This document shows positions 20,418 through 29,115 of a stretch of DNA of 64,000 bases, piece by piece; positions within the stretch are counted from its first letter, which is position 1; each line of letters begins with the position of its first letter. Location: contig DAYVGO010000002.1 in the NCBI GenBank assembly GCA_045399315.1, positions 62,001 through 126,000 on the forward strand. The letters are read 5' to 3'. The stretch comes from Arsenophonus sp045399315 (GTDB lineage: Bacteria > Pseudomonadota > Gammaproteobacteria > Enterobacterales > Enterobacteriaceae). The notes beneath the pieces were generated by a model, which was given only the letters and a program-made list of their open reading frames with translations, searched no databases and was not told the DNA's origin. The translations under genes and the position numbers were made by a program.

Positions 20418-21502
20418 AAATATTATTTTGTATTGTCGTTCAGGATTTGAAAAAGAGTGTGCAGCAGAAATTACAGATAGGGCTATGCAGATCGGCGTTT
20501 ATGGCTATGCTAAAGTAAAAGACCATAGTGGTTATGTTTTGTTTGAATGCTATCAGGCTACCGATGCAGACCGTTTAGCTAAAGAGATCCCTTTTGGTAA
20601 ATTAATATTTGCTCGTTAACTGGTGGTTGTCAGTAAATTATTAAAAGATTTGCCGACTAATGATCGCGTGTCGCCTATCGTTGTGCTATTGCAAGATGCA
20701 GTTGAACGAGAAGGTGAGTTACGAGTTGAAGTGCCTGATACCAATGAAAGTAAAGAGCTACTAAAATTTTGCGTAACTTTACCGTGCCTTTACGTCATGA
20801 GCTTCGGCAACAAAAGATATTATTGAAAGAAAACCATCAGCGTCCGGTGATCCATGTTTTTTATTGCGGCTGGGGGTTGTTATGTGGGTTATTCTTATCC
20901 CAATAACAATTCACTTTTCTTTATGGGCATTCCGCGGTTAAAATTGCCAACTAATGCACCAAGTCGATCAACACTAAAACTGGAAGAAGCATTTCATCTC
21001 TTTATTCCTTAATGATGAATGGGATGAGCGTTTAGCGTCTGGTATGACGGCAGTTGATCTAGGTGCTTGCCCAGGTGGATGGACATATCAATTAGTGAAA
21101 CGCAGGATGATGGTCGATACTGTTGATAATGGATCAATGGCAGGAAATTTAATGGAAACAGGTCAGGTGCGGCATCATCGAATTGATGGTTTTAAGTTTA
21201 CCCCGCTAACTAAGAATATTAGTTGGTTGGTTTGCGATTTGGTTGAAAAACCAGCAAAAGTTGCTGCGTTGGTAACTAACTAATTGATAAAAGGATGGTG
21301 CCGAGAAGCTATTTTTAATTTAAAGTTACCGATGAAAAAACGTTATCAAGAAGTTTCCCATATTTTGAGCAAAATATCGCAGATACTAAAAGAAAATGGT
21401 ATTAACACTCAAATCCAAGCAAAGCAACTCTACCATGATCGTGAAGAGATAACGGTACATGTAAGACGAATTTGGTTAGCTTCTATACTAGGGCGTGACT
21501 AA
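20410..21502 (+). pseudogene. rlmM: Broken 23S rRNA C2498 ribose methyltransferase RlmM
   Basis: RlmM adds the 2'-O-methyl group at C2498 of 23S rRNA. It starts at the ATG at 20410 with the THUMP-like N-terminus (CRSGFEKECAAEITDRAM). A TAA at 20617-20619 replaces the Gln after LIFAR. A frame break after TNESKELLKFC scrambles the central part. A shift near 21040 opens the SAM-binding piece VDLGACPGGWTYQLVKR. A TAA near 21282 precedes the last piece IFNLKLPMKKRYQEV, which ends HVRRIW. At least three or four lesions are present, so the product is surely not full length. Confidence 0.94.
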
Positions 21503-21540
21503 TGTTGATATTAACAATAAAATTTTTATTTTTTATTGGG

Positions 21541-22241
21541 TTATGGCATAAATCTGAGTTGTTGTAAATTTCCATTTAACTGTAGATCGGTTTTCAATGA
21601 AGCAACCTGGCGGCTAATAAAAGCTATTTCTTGGGCTGGTTCAATACGTTTGCGTCATTTGTCAGGTAACGAATTGATATTAGCAAAAATGGCTTCTAAG
21701 CTAGGATATTGCTGAAGTAGGGTTGCTGCAGTTTTAGGGCTAATGCCTGCTATGCCAGGAATTTTACTGCTATTTATGTCAGTTAATCCCCAATAATTCT
21801 TCAGTTGTTCAAGTTTAACACCAAATTCTTTGTTTACGAACGATAAATCAAGCCAGCACTTTTGAAAATAATCACGGATATAAATCGATGATGAAAGTAA
21901 CTGACAATAACCTTTATCTGTCGAAATGATGGTGACACGGATATTCGGCGTTAGCCACTTTAATCGCTAATGTTGCTGCCAGATCGTCTGCTTCATTTTC
22001 AACGGCATACCAACAAGCCAGCCCCTCGGTCTTAAACACGATTTCAAGGTTTTTTAGTTCGTGATCAAAATCATCTGGCATCGCTTGTCTGCCAGCTTTG
22101 TATTGTGGTAAAAGTTGTTGCCGCAGTATGGTTAATCAATTGGAGAAGCGTAAAAACGCAAGCTTGTTGGTAAGGACTTCCTTGAACGGTATGAATACGT
22201 CTGATTAAATTTAAAGCATCGACAATAAGTAAGTGGATCAT
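21541..22241 (-). pseudogene. xni: Broken exonuclease IX / flap endonuclease-like Xni
   Basis: Xni is homologous to the 5'-nuclease domain of DNA polymerase I. The reverse strand starts at the ATG at 22241 with IHLLIVDALNLIRRIHTVQG. It loses frame and some sequence near 22130, where the usual [21 protein letters not shown] is only partly left. It is then legible as ENEADDLAATLAIKVA, IISTDKGYCQLLSSSIYIRD and GIAGISPKTAATLL. A TGA near 21656 interrupts the final part QEIAFISRQVASLKTDLQLN. No uninterrupted frame of useful length remains. Confidence 0.9.
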
Positions 22242-22271
22242 AATCTTTTGTGCATAGTTTAGCGTTGTTAG

Positions 22272-23642
22272 TTATTTAATTATTTCATAGCAGGGTATAT
22301 AGGCTGAACTGCTGGGCAATTTCATTCGATGTTGATTAACAAACCCACGTAATAATATATCCATATGAGCCATAATCTTAGCATCACCATGAAGTTTATA
22401 TTGTCCATGCTTTTCAATTTCTTTCATGCCCACTGCTTTAACATTACCGGCAACAATACCCGAAAAAGCTCGGCGTAAATTGGCGGCCAATTTTTCCGGC
22501 TTTTCCGGTTCATAAAATAGGTTAAGTTTTGCCATATTGCTGTGGGTTGGAGAAAAGGGAGTTTGCAGTTCTGGATTAACTTTTATTGACCAATTAAAGC
22601 TATAAGCATCACCAGTATTGAGACGATTTTCTTTTACCTGTGGCATTTGTTTTTTCATTTCCTGAGCCACTGCTTCGGGATCATCGATGATAATTTGATA
22701 ATAATTATAGGCTTGTTCACCAAGGGTATGCTTAATGAAATCATCGAGGGTATCAAAATAAGCTTGGCTTTCTTTAGGGCCAGTTAGAATTAATGGTAGG
22801 GTCTGATTATTATTGGCAGGATCCATTAAAATAGCTAATAAATAGAGTAGTTCTTCGCTAGTGCCTGCACCGCCTGGAAAGATAATGATCCCATGGGCAA
22901 TACGTATAAATGCTTCAAGGCGTTTTTCAATATCTGGCATGATAACCAGTTCATTAACCAGTGGGTTAGGTGGTTCAGCAGCTATAATGGAAGGTTCGGT
23001 TAAACCAAGAAAACGGCTGTTTTTATAACGCTGCTGGGCATGGCCTACTGCCGCTCCTTTCATCGGCGCTTCCATTGCTCCCGGGCCACAGCCGGTACAG
23101 ATATTTAATTCACGTGAGCCTAATTCATGCCCAACTTTACGGGCATAAAGATATTCAATTTCGTTTATTGAATGGCCTCCCCAGCAAACAATGGTATTGG
23201 GATCTTCATCGAGATGCAGTACTCGGGCATTACGCAGAATGGTAAAAATAATGTTAGTGATATTAATGCTATTATGTAGGTTTAATGCCAGCAGTTTTTC
23301 TGCTGATATAATCTGTGCATGAACAAAAAGAATATCTCTTAACACAGAAAATAAGTTTGCTTGTAGTGAACGAATAATTTTGCCATCAACAAAAGCTTTT
23401 TCTGGCGGGTTAATTAATTCAAGTTTGACACCACGTTCACGTTGTAAGATATTGATATCAAAATTTGGATATTTGGCAATTAATTCTTTACTATTATCTG
23501 TCTGACTGCCTGAGTTAAGCACAGCTAAAGAGCAGTTTCTAAATAGTTGATAAAGATCACTATTCGCTGTACGTTTGAGAATGCTGACTTCAACTTGTGA
23601 TAGTAGATCCATTGAGCCAAGTGGGCTTACATGCGTTATCAA
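22272..23642 (-). CDS. ppnN: PpnN, nucleotide 5'-monophosphate nucleosidase
   Basis: PpnN (formerly YgdH) hydrolyses purine and pyrimidine mononucleotides to base plus ribose 5-phosphate and is stimulated by ppGpp in E. coli. It has 456 residues, collinear with the E. coli enzyme (MITHVSPLGSMDLLSQ start). A central LOG-type Rossmann domain has the phosphate-binding signature PGGAGTSEELLYLL, preceded by GCGPGAMEAPMKGAA. N- and C-terminal extensions characteristic of PpnN are present, and the end reads SAYIPCYEIIK. It lies 10 bases downstream of queF on the same strand. It is intact between two dead neighbours (xni and the 25-kb remnant). Confidence 0.94.
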   Translation of the reverse strand: MITHVSPLGSMDLLSQVEVSILKRTANSDLYQLFRNCSLAVLNSGSQTDNSKELIAKYPNFDINILQRERGVKLELINPPEKAFVDGKIIRSLQANLFSVLRDILFVHAQIISAEKLLALNLHNSINITNIIFTILRNARVLHLDEDPNTIVCWGGHSINEIEYLYARKVGHELGSRELNICTGCGPGAMEAPMKGAAVGHAQQRYKNSRFLGLTEPSIIAAEPPNPLVNELVIMPDIEKRLEAFIRIAHGIIIFPGGAGTSEELLYLLAILMDPANNNQTLPLILTGPKESQAYFDTLDDFIKHTLGEQAYNYYQIIIDDPEAVAQEMKKQMPQVKENRLNTGDAYSFNWSIKVNPELQTPFSPTHSNMAKLNLFYEPEKPEKLAANLRRAFSGIVAGNVKAVGMKEIEKHGQYKLHGDAKIMAHMDILLRGFVNQHRMKLPSSSAYIPCYEIIK

Positions 23643-23652
23643 TTTAGCCTCC

Positions 23653-24498
23653 TCACTGCCGAGCCAATCGCATCATTGTTGGCTGGAAATTCTCATTGCT
23701 ACGCCAAGGGTTGATGTCTAGCCCACCACGACGGGTATAGCGGGCGTAAACGCTTAGCCTGTCGGGTTGGCATAACTGAAGAATATCAGTGAAAATACGC
23801 TCAACACATTGTTCATGAAATTCATTATGGTGTCTGAATGAGACTAAATAACGAAGTAGTTTTTCTCTGTTAATTTTAGCGCCGCAATAATGAATTTGTA
23901 TTGAGCCCCAGTCTGGTTGCTGAGTGATTAAGCAATTAGATTTTAATAGATTGCTAACTAATGTTTCTTCAACTTTTATACCCTCGGTTGCATTTTTAAG
24001 ATAATAACGATTAAACTCATAATTAGTAATGTCTATCTCTTGATCATCAATACATTCACCAGACAGATTATTAATAGTTTGATTGGCGAAAATGGTTGGT
24101 GGTTGTATTTTTACTGTGACTTCCCCTGCTGAACATGCAGTCAGATCCTGCATGAGCCGTTTTTCAACTTCTTGCCAGCTAATAAATTGTGTCTGGTTGA
24201 AACTATTTAGATAAAGTTTAAAACTTTTAGATTCAATTAGATTTATACTATTAGCATTAATAGTAACATGACCGATAGCCACTTGAGGAAGTCCTCGACA
24301 GTTTAACCATGAAAGCTCATAGAGAGTCCAAATATCTGCACCATGAAAAGGCAGTTTATCTGATAATAATCCTAAAGATTGCCGATTTAAGCTACGTGGA
24401 ACAGCTTGTAGTAGATGCGGCGCATAAGTATCTTGATATTTAGTTTTTTTACCGAGCGTAAGATGTTGTAGCTCACCATTATCTTGATAAAGTGACAT
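23653..24498 (-). CDS. queF: QueF, NADPH-dependent 7-cyano-7-deazaguanine reductase
   Basis: QueF reduces preQ0 to preQ1 in queuosine synthesis for tRNA position 34. It has 281 residues, the long two-lobed (YqcD-type) form found in enterobacteria. The active-site Cys lies in LLKSNCLITQQPDWGS near residue 190. The substrate/NADPH region FRHHNEFHEQCVERIF and the end YTRRGGLDINPWRSNE match the family. It probably heads a two-gene unit with ppnN. It appears intact, which contrasts with the loss of the ct6A37 pathway nearby. Confidence 0.95.
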   Translation of the reverse strand: MSLYQDNGELQHLTLGKKTKYQDTYAPHLLQAVPRSLNRQSLGLLSDKLPFHGADIWTLYELSWLNCRGLPQVAIGHVTINANSINLIESKSFKLYLNSFNQTQFISWQEVEKRLMQDLTACSAGEVTVKIQPPTIFANQTINNLSGECIDDQEIDITNYEFNRYYLKNATEGIKVEETLVSNLLKSNCLITQQPDWGSIQIHYCGAKINREKLLRYLVSFRHHNEFHEQCVERIFTDILQLCQPDRLSVYARYTRRGGLDINPWRSNENFQPTMMRLARQ

Positions 24499-25114
24499 AG
24501 AGTTCCTTCATGAAATAGAAAAATAAGCAAAGTAGTTGTTAGTTTAATCGATATATTAGAATAAATTTGTTGTTTAATGTATAGCTTAACAACAATTTGC
24601 CGAGATAGATAATAAAGGTTGTGTGGCCACCCATGTTGCCTTGTCGTGGAACAATTCCGTCAACGTGGCAAAATCGTTGCTAATTGCGTGTTGTTTACCA
24701 TTCTTCAACAGGGTGATCGAACTGAAGAAAAATTAACTTTAGCGTGTGATCCAATTCATTTAACTTTCTCCTTATAAAGTGGGAACCAGCGTAGGTTCCC
24801 ATACATTCCTCTGGGCACAGGCTTAGCTTGCGGGTATCGAACTTGTGCATATGTTAGGAAGGAGGCAGCGTCAACCTATGAAAAAGGATAATTTATTCCA
24901 GATAGCATAGTCTTATCTTTTAGTTAGCTAAAAATTCAGCAACCTGTCCTTTGCTAATTGATCGGCGCTCCTGCAACAAGCCCCTTAAATAGGCTGTGAT
25001 AACCATCTTTCACCATATATTGTTTTTAATTATCAGTACTTAGCCTTATATAGTATAAGTGTTAATATTGTAAAATAATTTTTCATTTAATTAATTTTCA
25101 ACAAATACAACACG
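24499..25114. other. Accessory spacer, no recognisable gene
   Basis: Both strands carry only short interrupted frames. One minus-strand stretch near 24740-24900 reads YAQVRYPQAKPVPRGMYGN without interruption, but I cannot assign it. The base composition between about 24600 and 24900 is less AT-rich than the rest of the spacer, which may mark inserted DNA. Confidence 0.4.
24781..24800. repeat. Perfect inverted repeat (hairpin)
   Basis: GGGAACC and GGTTCCC enclose a 6-base loop; with flanking GT/AC the stem can extend. On the minus strand it is followed by CACTTTAT, so it may be a weak terminator of the degraded minus-strand sequence. Confidence 0.45.
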
Positions 25115-26278
25115 ATGGGATCAAATGACTATTCAAGCTTGGGTGATTCATACCCTACAGATATACGATCTGCTAACCCGCTAATCTCCTGCGGTGAAAT
25201 GGAAACTAAAAATGCGCTTTACTCTGAATGGCAAAGCTGGGTTGAAAATGCTAGCCCAGAAGAGAGTGAAAATAGGTAGTTAGCTATGACTAGAATGTGG
25301 TGTTGTTTTGAAAGTGGGGTATAATTTAATTTTCCATTTTCTAAAATGAATGAAAAATCGGAACAGGAAATAGATAAAGTACTATTGCAGATGGAGAGAA
25401 GATAAATGGTCTAGATAGCGTTGACCAATGTGATGACAGAAGTACTAATGATATAGGTACTTACGCAAATTGCATCGATATAACAAAAGCTGAAGTTAAA
25501 AAATACATTATTTTTTAAAAAACCTAACTAGCACTAATGATACGGTAACAGCTGAAGTCAGGTCCATAATAAGCAGGATTGCCAAAACGACAGGCGAAGC
25601 TGTTGGCGGTGCTTTAGGTAGTAGTGCAGGTGCAGAAGCAGGGGTTATATCGCTGCCAGCAGTGCCTGCAATCGCTGCTGAAGGGGGATTTATTGGTAGC
25701 ATGGCAGCAGGCACTGTGGTAGAGAAAGTGTTGGGGAATCAATTTCAAGAAATGCATATCTCTACCAACAAAATGTTATCTGAATTGGAAAGTGCAGATA
25801 AAAATCTTGTATTAAGACAAACATTACCAAAAATATAAAGGTAAAAGGAGGAAATCTAGCTTTTTCTAGGATAGCAACGCGGATCGAAAGAAAAACAGGC
25901 ATAAAATTGCCGCTTCAAGGAATATTTTACCACTATCCATGAAATAAAGCAATGTCGAGGAATTAGTTACGCCAAAAAGGTAGATCACGTTATCGAGACG
26001 ATTCAGCAACGTCTATTGGAAGAAAATCATGCTAGGATAGTTTCCTATTTTAAAGCATTATAGGTACTTTTGTAGGAAAAAAACTATTAAGATGGAAAAA
26101 TCCATTAGGATTATTGGGAGATATTTCGTTAGAACACCTTTCTAAGGATAGGGAATACATCATGAGCGAGATAAAAAGTATAAAGAATCTTTTGGCAGAT
26201 GATCGTATATATACTCCCGAAGAAGCTACCCCTTTGTTGCTATTTTCTGATGATGAAGAACCATCGATGGAATGTTAG
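25115..26278 (+). pseudogene. Decayed accessory gene with effector-like N-terminus
   Basis: This region reads as one gene in many frames. Piece 1 starts at the ATG at 25115. It contains ALYSEWQSWVENASPEE, a TAG at 25277, then LAMTRMWCCFESG and a TAA. The spacing Y-W-W-NA-P-E-R-A-R-C matches the N-terminal domain that precedes the leucine-rich repeats of type III effectors such as YopM, IpaH and SspH. Piece 2 (25387-25518) holds DSVDQCDDRSTND. Piece 3 (25521-25838) has a glycine/alanine-rich stretch, EAVGGALGSSAGAEAG and GGFIGSMAAGTVVEKVL. Later pieces read FSRIATRIERKTGIKLPLQG, VDHVIETIQQRLLEENHA and LLADDRIYTPEEATPLLL. No leucine-rich repeats remain. The family assignment is inference from the first 60 codons and is weak; the decay is certain. 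Confidence 0.5.
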
Positions 26279-26298
26279 TAGTACTCAAAACAGAGAAA

Positions 26299-26326
26299 GG
26301 TTGTGTTGCATTAATGCAACACAACC
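26299..26326 (+). terminator. 28-base perfect palindrome, likely terminator
   Basis: GGTTGTGTTGCATT and its exact complement AATGCAACACAACC form a 28-base perfect inverted repeat, 20 bases after the end of the decayed gene. It lacks a T run on the plus strand (AAAGG follows), so termination is possible but not certain; recombination or phage-type sites are alternatives. Confidence 0.45.
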
Positions 26327-26471
26327 AAAGGAACTCACACAGTGCTATATTAATTAGCTCAGTCCTATACAATACAAAATGGAAAGTTATATTCCGCTGA
26401 AATAAGTGTAGCAAATTAATTTTCACTCTAATATTCACCAATTTTATACTATTAGTTTCTGATGGGCGGGT

Positions 26472-26675
26472 AAAATTTTAATAGATGCATGCCAACACTT
26501 TTTTATTGTTACTTTAGATTCTGAATTTGAAATTAGTTCCGCAGCTAATATTACTGACCAAGTTATATAGAAATATTTTAGCCAACAAACTCATACCGTT
26601 TTAGCTGGTAACTTGATTGAATTTTTTAAAACAACTCACTGCTATATAAAACAACTCACTGCTATAATTGAATAG
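26472..26675 (+). pseudogene. syd: C-terminal remnant of Syd (SecY-interacting protein)
   Basis: Syd binds SecY at the inner membrane. Here only about 67 codons remain. HFFIVTLDSEFEISSAANIT lines up with E. coli Syd LFIATLEEELEVISVCNLS, and HTVLAGNLIEFFK with THLASNLAEFLN. An in-frame TAG lies at 26568-26570, and no N-terminal two-thirds is found upstream. Position supports the call: in E. coli, syd lies between queF (divergent) and yqcC-truC (same strand), exactly this arrangement. The incoming accessory gene at 25.1 kb may have replaced the missing part. Confidence 0.65.
26627..26666 (+). repeat. Two perfect tandem copies of a 20-base unit
   Basis: TAAAACAACTCACTGCTATA occurs twice head to tail with no spacer. 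It lies in the last codons of the syd remnant and so extends the dead frame by about seven residues. It looks like a slippage duplication. Confidence 0.85.
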
Positions 26676-27455
26676 TAAAGGTATTAAGATATTTACTTAT
26701 TTTTTGTGAGATATAACTTACAAATTATGTAAGTTATATATGCTGTTATTGCTTTTTAAACTATGAAGCGAGATGAAATATTTTTTATTTCAGTAAGATA
26801 AAAAAATATTCTGTAATTATCGGAAAAAAATGATTAAAAACTATCTTTTCTATTCTTGTGTTCCTCAGATAAATTCAACATTCTTATGCCAGCTGATAAG
26901 TTAGCATTTATCAAACGCAGGATAAATCTAAACGGCAAGTATATGTATTCTGTCTGAATTTTATAAAACGATATAAACCCAGTGATTGTTACTAACAATA
27001 AGTGATAAATGTTAGTTTATTTTTTAACATTTAATAATCAAATGTTTAATAACATAGAGGAATAAGAAAAGTAGTGTTAGGGATAACGAATGATAAGCAT
27101 GACTGCTTACAAATAACTACCTCATAAATAATAGGAAGATCTATTCAGCAGGATGCATAAATATTCTATTTAATAGCGTTACACATTATATAATCAGTCG
27201 ATTTTCTAGACTGGTTTTTTTATGGCTTAAATAGGCTAGAAAAAGATTATCTTAACGATGCTATTATTGGTAATAATATGAGAATATAAGTTAGAGATGT
27301 TCTTTATAAGAATAAGTCTATTCTATTAATTATAATTTACGATTGATTGAATATTTTATTTAGATTTACTATTGAATAATAAAGTTAATATCATGCTCTG
27401 CTTTTAGTTGGATGATTAATAATGTAATAATTTATTTGTGATAATAGTGTAGAAA
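26676..27455. other. Gene-free AT-rich spacer upstream of yqcC
   Basis: I find no frame longer than about 30 codons, no RNA gene and no clear repeat in this 780-base stretch. It probably represents eroded DNA and the promoter region of yqcC. Confidence 0.5.
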
Positions 27456-27797
27456 ATGAATATCAATTTTATCATTGTAGAAAAACTGTGTCTCATTAAA
27501 GCAGAGCTGAAAAACCTTAATTTTTGGAGTAATACTCCGCCACCAGCTGAAGTTTTTGCTAGTCATTTGCCTTTTGCTGTTGATACCATAGAGGCATATG
27601 AATGGTTGCAATGGGTACTATTACTAAGGCTATATGCTATTATTGAACAACAAATTGATTTTCCAAAAGTATTTTCTATTACTCCCTATTTCGAAGAGAT
27701 CTATAAAGCAGAACAGGAAGGTCAGTATTACCAATTATTGGAATATTTACGTACTTTAGATGCAATTTTTTCACAGGGTAACTCAACGGATGCTTGA
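27456..27797 (+). CDS. yqcC: YqcC, DUF446 family protein
   Basis: This 113-residue soluble protein is of unknown function. The core YEWLQWVLLLRLYAIIEQQ matches the conserved MEPLEWLQWVLIPRM segment of E. coli YqcC, and the C-terminus LRTLDAIFSQ matches LEKLDALFA. Its stop overlaps the truC start by eight bases, as in E. coli, suggesting co-translation. The frame is intact although its partner truC carries two stops. Confidence 0.85.
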   Translation: MNINFIIVEKLCLIKAELKNLNFWSNTPPPAEVFASHLPFAVDTIEAYEWLQWVLLLRLYAIIEQQIDFPKVFSITPYFEEIYKAEQEGQYYQLLEYLRTLDAIFSQGNSTDA

Positions 27798-28545
27798 AGT
27801 GATTTATCGAGATTAGCATTTAATTGCTATAAACAAGCCAGCTGGGTGGCTTGTACATTGTAGTTAGCTTGATCGACATGAAACACGTTTTGTCATGCAA
27901 ACACTACGTGACCAAATTGGTCAATATATTTTTCCGGTGCATCGTTTGGATAAATCAACTTCAGGTGTATTATTGATGGCGCTTTCCAGTGAGTTTGCCT
28001 GCCTTTTAGCACAGCAATTTGAACATCATGCCATGGAAAAAAAGTATCATGCGATTGTGCGAGGCTATGTTAACGACGCTGATATTATCGATTATGTGTT
28101 GACGGCAGAAAAAGATAAGATTGCTGATAAATACGCCAGCAAAACAAGTCAACCTCAATCGAGCATTACTCATTATATGCCACTGGTTAAGGTTGAATGT
28201 CCGCTACAAATTGGTCGTTATCCTATTTCACGTTTCTCCCTTTTAGCACTGACTCCAAAAACTGGCCGGAAGAGCCAATTACGACGTCATATGGCACATA
28301 TTCGTCATCCAATAATTGGTGATACCAGCCATGGAGATTTGCGTCAAAATCAAGACGTTTCCTATCATTTTGCTACTAATCGTTTAATGTTACATGCAAG
28401 TTATTTATCTTTTAAACATCCAATGACAGGCGATAAATTGCAGTTGATAGCAAAGTGGGATTATGCTTGGATGCATTTGTTAACACAGTTTAATTGGTTA
28501 GGTATTGTAACTGAACTTAAGCGTCAGCGGTTATCTATAATATAA
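27790..28545 (+). pseudogene. truC: TruC, tRNA U65 pseudouridine synthase, with two amber codons
   Basis: TruC isomerises U65 in some tRNAs. The full 251-codon frame from the ATG at 27790 is collinear with E. coli TruC. It is interrupted only by TAG at codon 9 (27814-27816, after MLEVIYRD) and TAG at codon 26 (27865-27867, where homologues have Trp). After that it is uninterrupted from Met36 (27895) to the end. The catalytic loop VHRLDKSTSGVLLM with its Asp, and KTGRKSQLRRHMAHIRHPII, are intact. The N-terminal NKPAGWLVH strand is upstream of any restart. It is either a young pseudogene or a shortened protein started at 27895; the first is more likely. Confidence 0.85.
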
Positions 28546-28644
28546 ATTTAATTTTTAACCCTTATTCCAATTTATTTACTTGAAATATAAATTTCGCCTA
28601 AAAGCAAATTAATATAACCATACATAAGCTAACAGTTGGTTATT

Positions 28645-29016
28645 TCAGGGAAGTTTTGCTAAATCTGCTTCAATTTCAGCAACTTTACTTATGACTACAG
28701 ATTCTAAATGGCACAAATCATTTAATATCTTACTTTTTAAATCGTGTTTGGCTTGATCATATTGACATACTTGATTTAACTCTTCGATAACAGCCTGCAG
28801 GTGGAGATTAATTTCGTTTATTTCTTTGAAATTATTGTCAACGTTAATCAGCTTTCGTTGCAGTGGATATTTGAATTTTACGCTTTTAGCATAATGTTCA
28901 TCTTTATCTTTACGAAAATAGATCTTTAGAATGTCATGGTTGGCTTCTTGGCGAAGGGTGTAGTGATCGATATCTTCAGGTTGAGTAATACCTAAACTTT
29001 TTAAGTTATCGTACAT
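28645..29016 (-). CDS. yaeH: YaeH, DUF3461 family protein
   Basis: This 123-residue soluble protein is of unknown function. The N-terminus MYDNLKSLGI and the segments LRQEANHDILKIYFRKDKDE and HLESVVISKVAEIEADL match E. coli YaeH closely; a few central residues are missing. As in E. coli, it sits next to dapD on the same strand. A hairpin between dapD and yaeH suggests its own promoter. It is convergent with truC. Confidence 0.9.
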   Translation of the reverse strand: MYDNLKSLGITQPEDIDHYTLRQEANHDILKIYFRKDKDEHYAKSVKFKYPLQRKLINVDNNFKEINEINLHLQAVIEELNQVCQYDQAKHDLKSKILNDLCHLESVVISKVAEIEADLAKLP

Positions 29017-29071
29017 ATTAATTCCCGATGGAATAGGTTATTTCACCATTGTTACAGATTAGCATAATAAT

Positions 29072-29105
29072 TAAGAATAAGCGGATACATAATCGATAAT
29101 CCGCT
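29072..29105 (-). terminator. Probable terminator after dapD
   Basis: On the minus strand, AGCGGAT (29099-29105) and ATCCGCT (29080-29086) form a 7-bp stem with a 12-base loop, followed by TATTCTTAATT. It lies just after the dapD stop. The same AGCGGAT-type core recurs downstream of metQ. Confidence 0.5.
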
Positions 29106-29115
29106 ATGATAAACC

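Noticed and set aside
25508..25714. Minus-strand small hydrophobic protein
   Set aside because: It is the antisense shadow of the Gly/Ala-rich plus-strand piece of the decayed gene.
25844..25940. Carrier-protein (phosphopantetheine) domain of a peptide synthetase, from KGGN-LAFSRIATRIERKTGIKLPLQGIF
   Set aside because: The pattern is short, the attachment Ser is missing, and the flanking pieces do not fit any synthetase domain.
24499..27455. Insertion sequence or prophage in the gene-poor region
   Set aside because: I saw no transposase or integrase motif, no long terminal inverted repeats and no target-site duplication, only the effector-like remnant, short hairpins and a tandem repeat.
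27790..28545. Amber (TAG) recoding or suppression, because truC has two TAG and tcdA and csdE also carry TAG
   Set aside because: Intact genes such as amiC, accA and uppS end at TAG, and other pseudogenes carry TAA and TGA, so TAG is an ordinary stop here.
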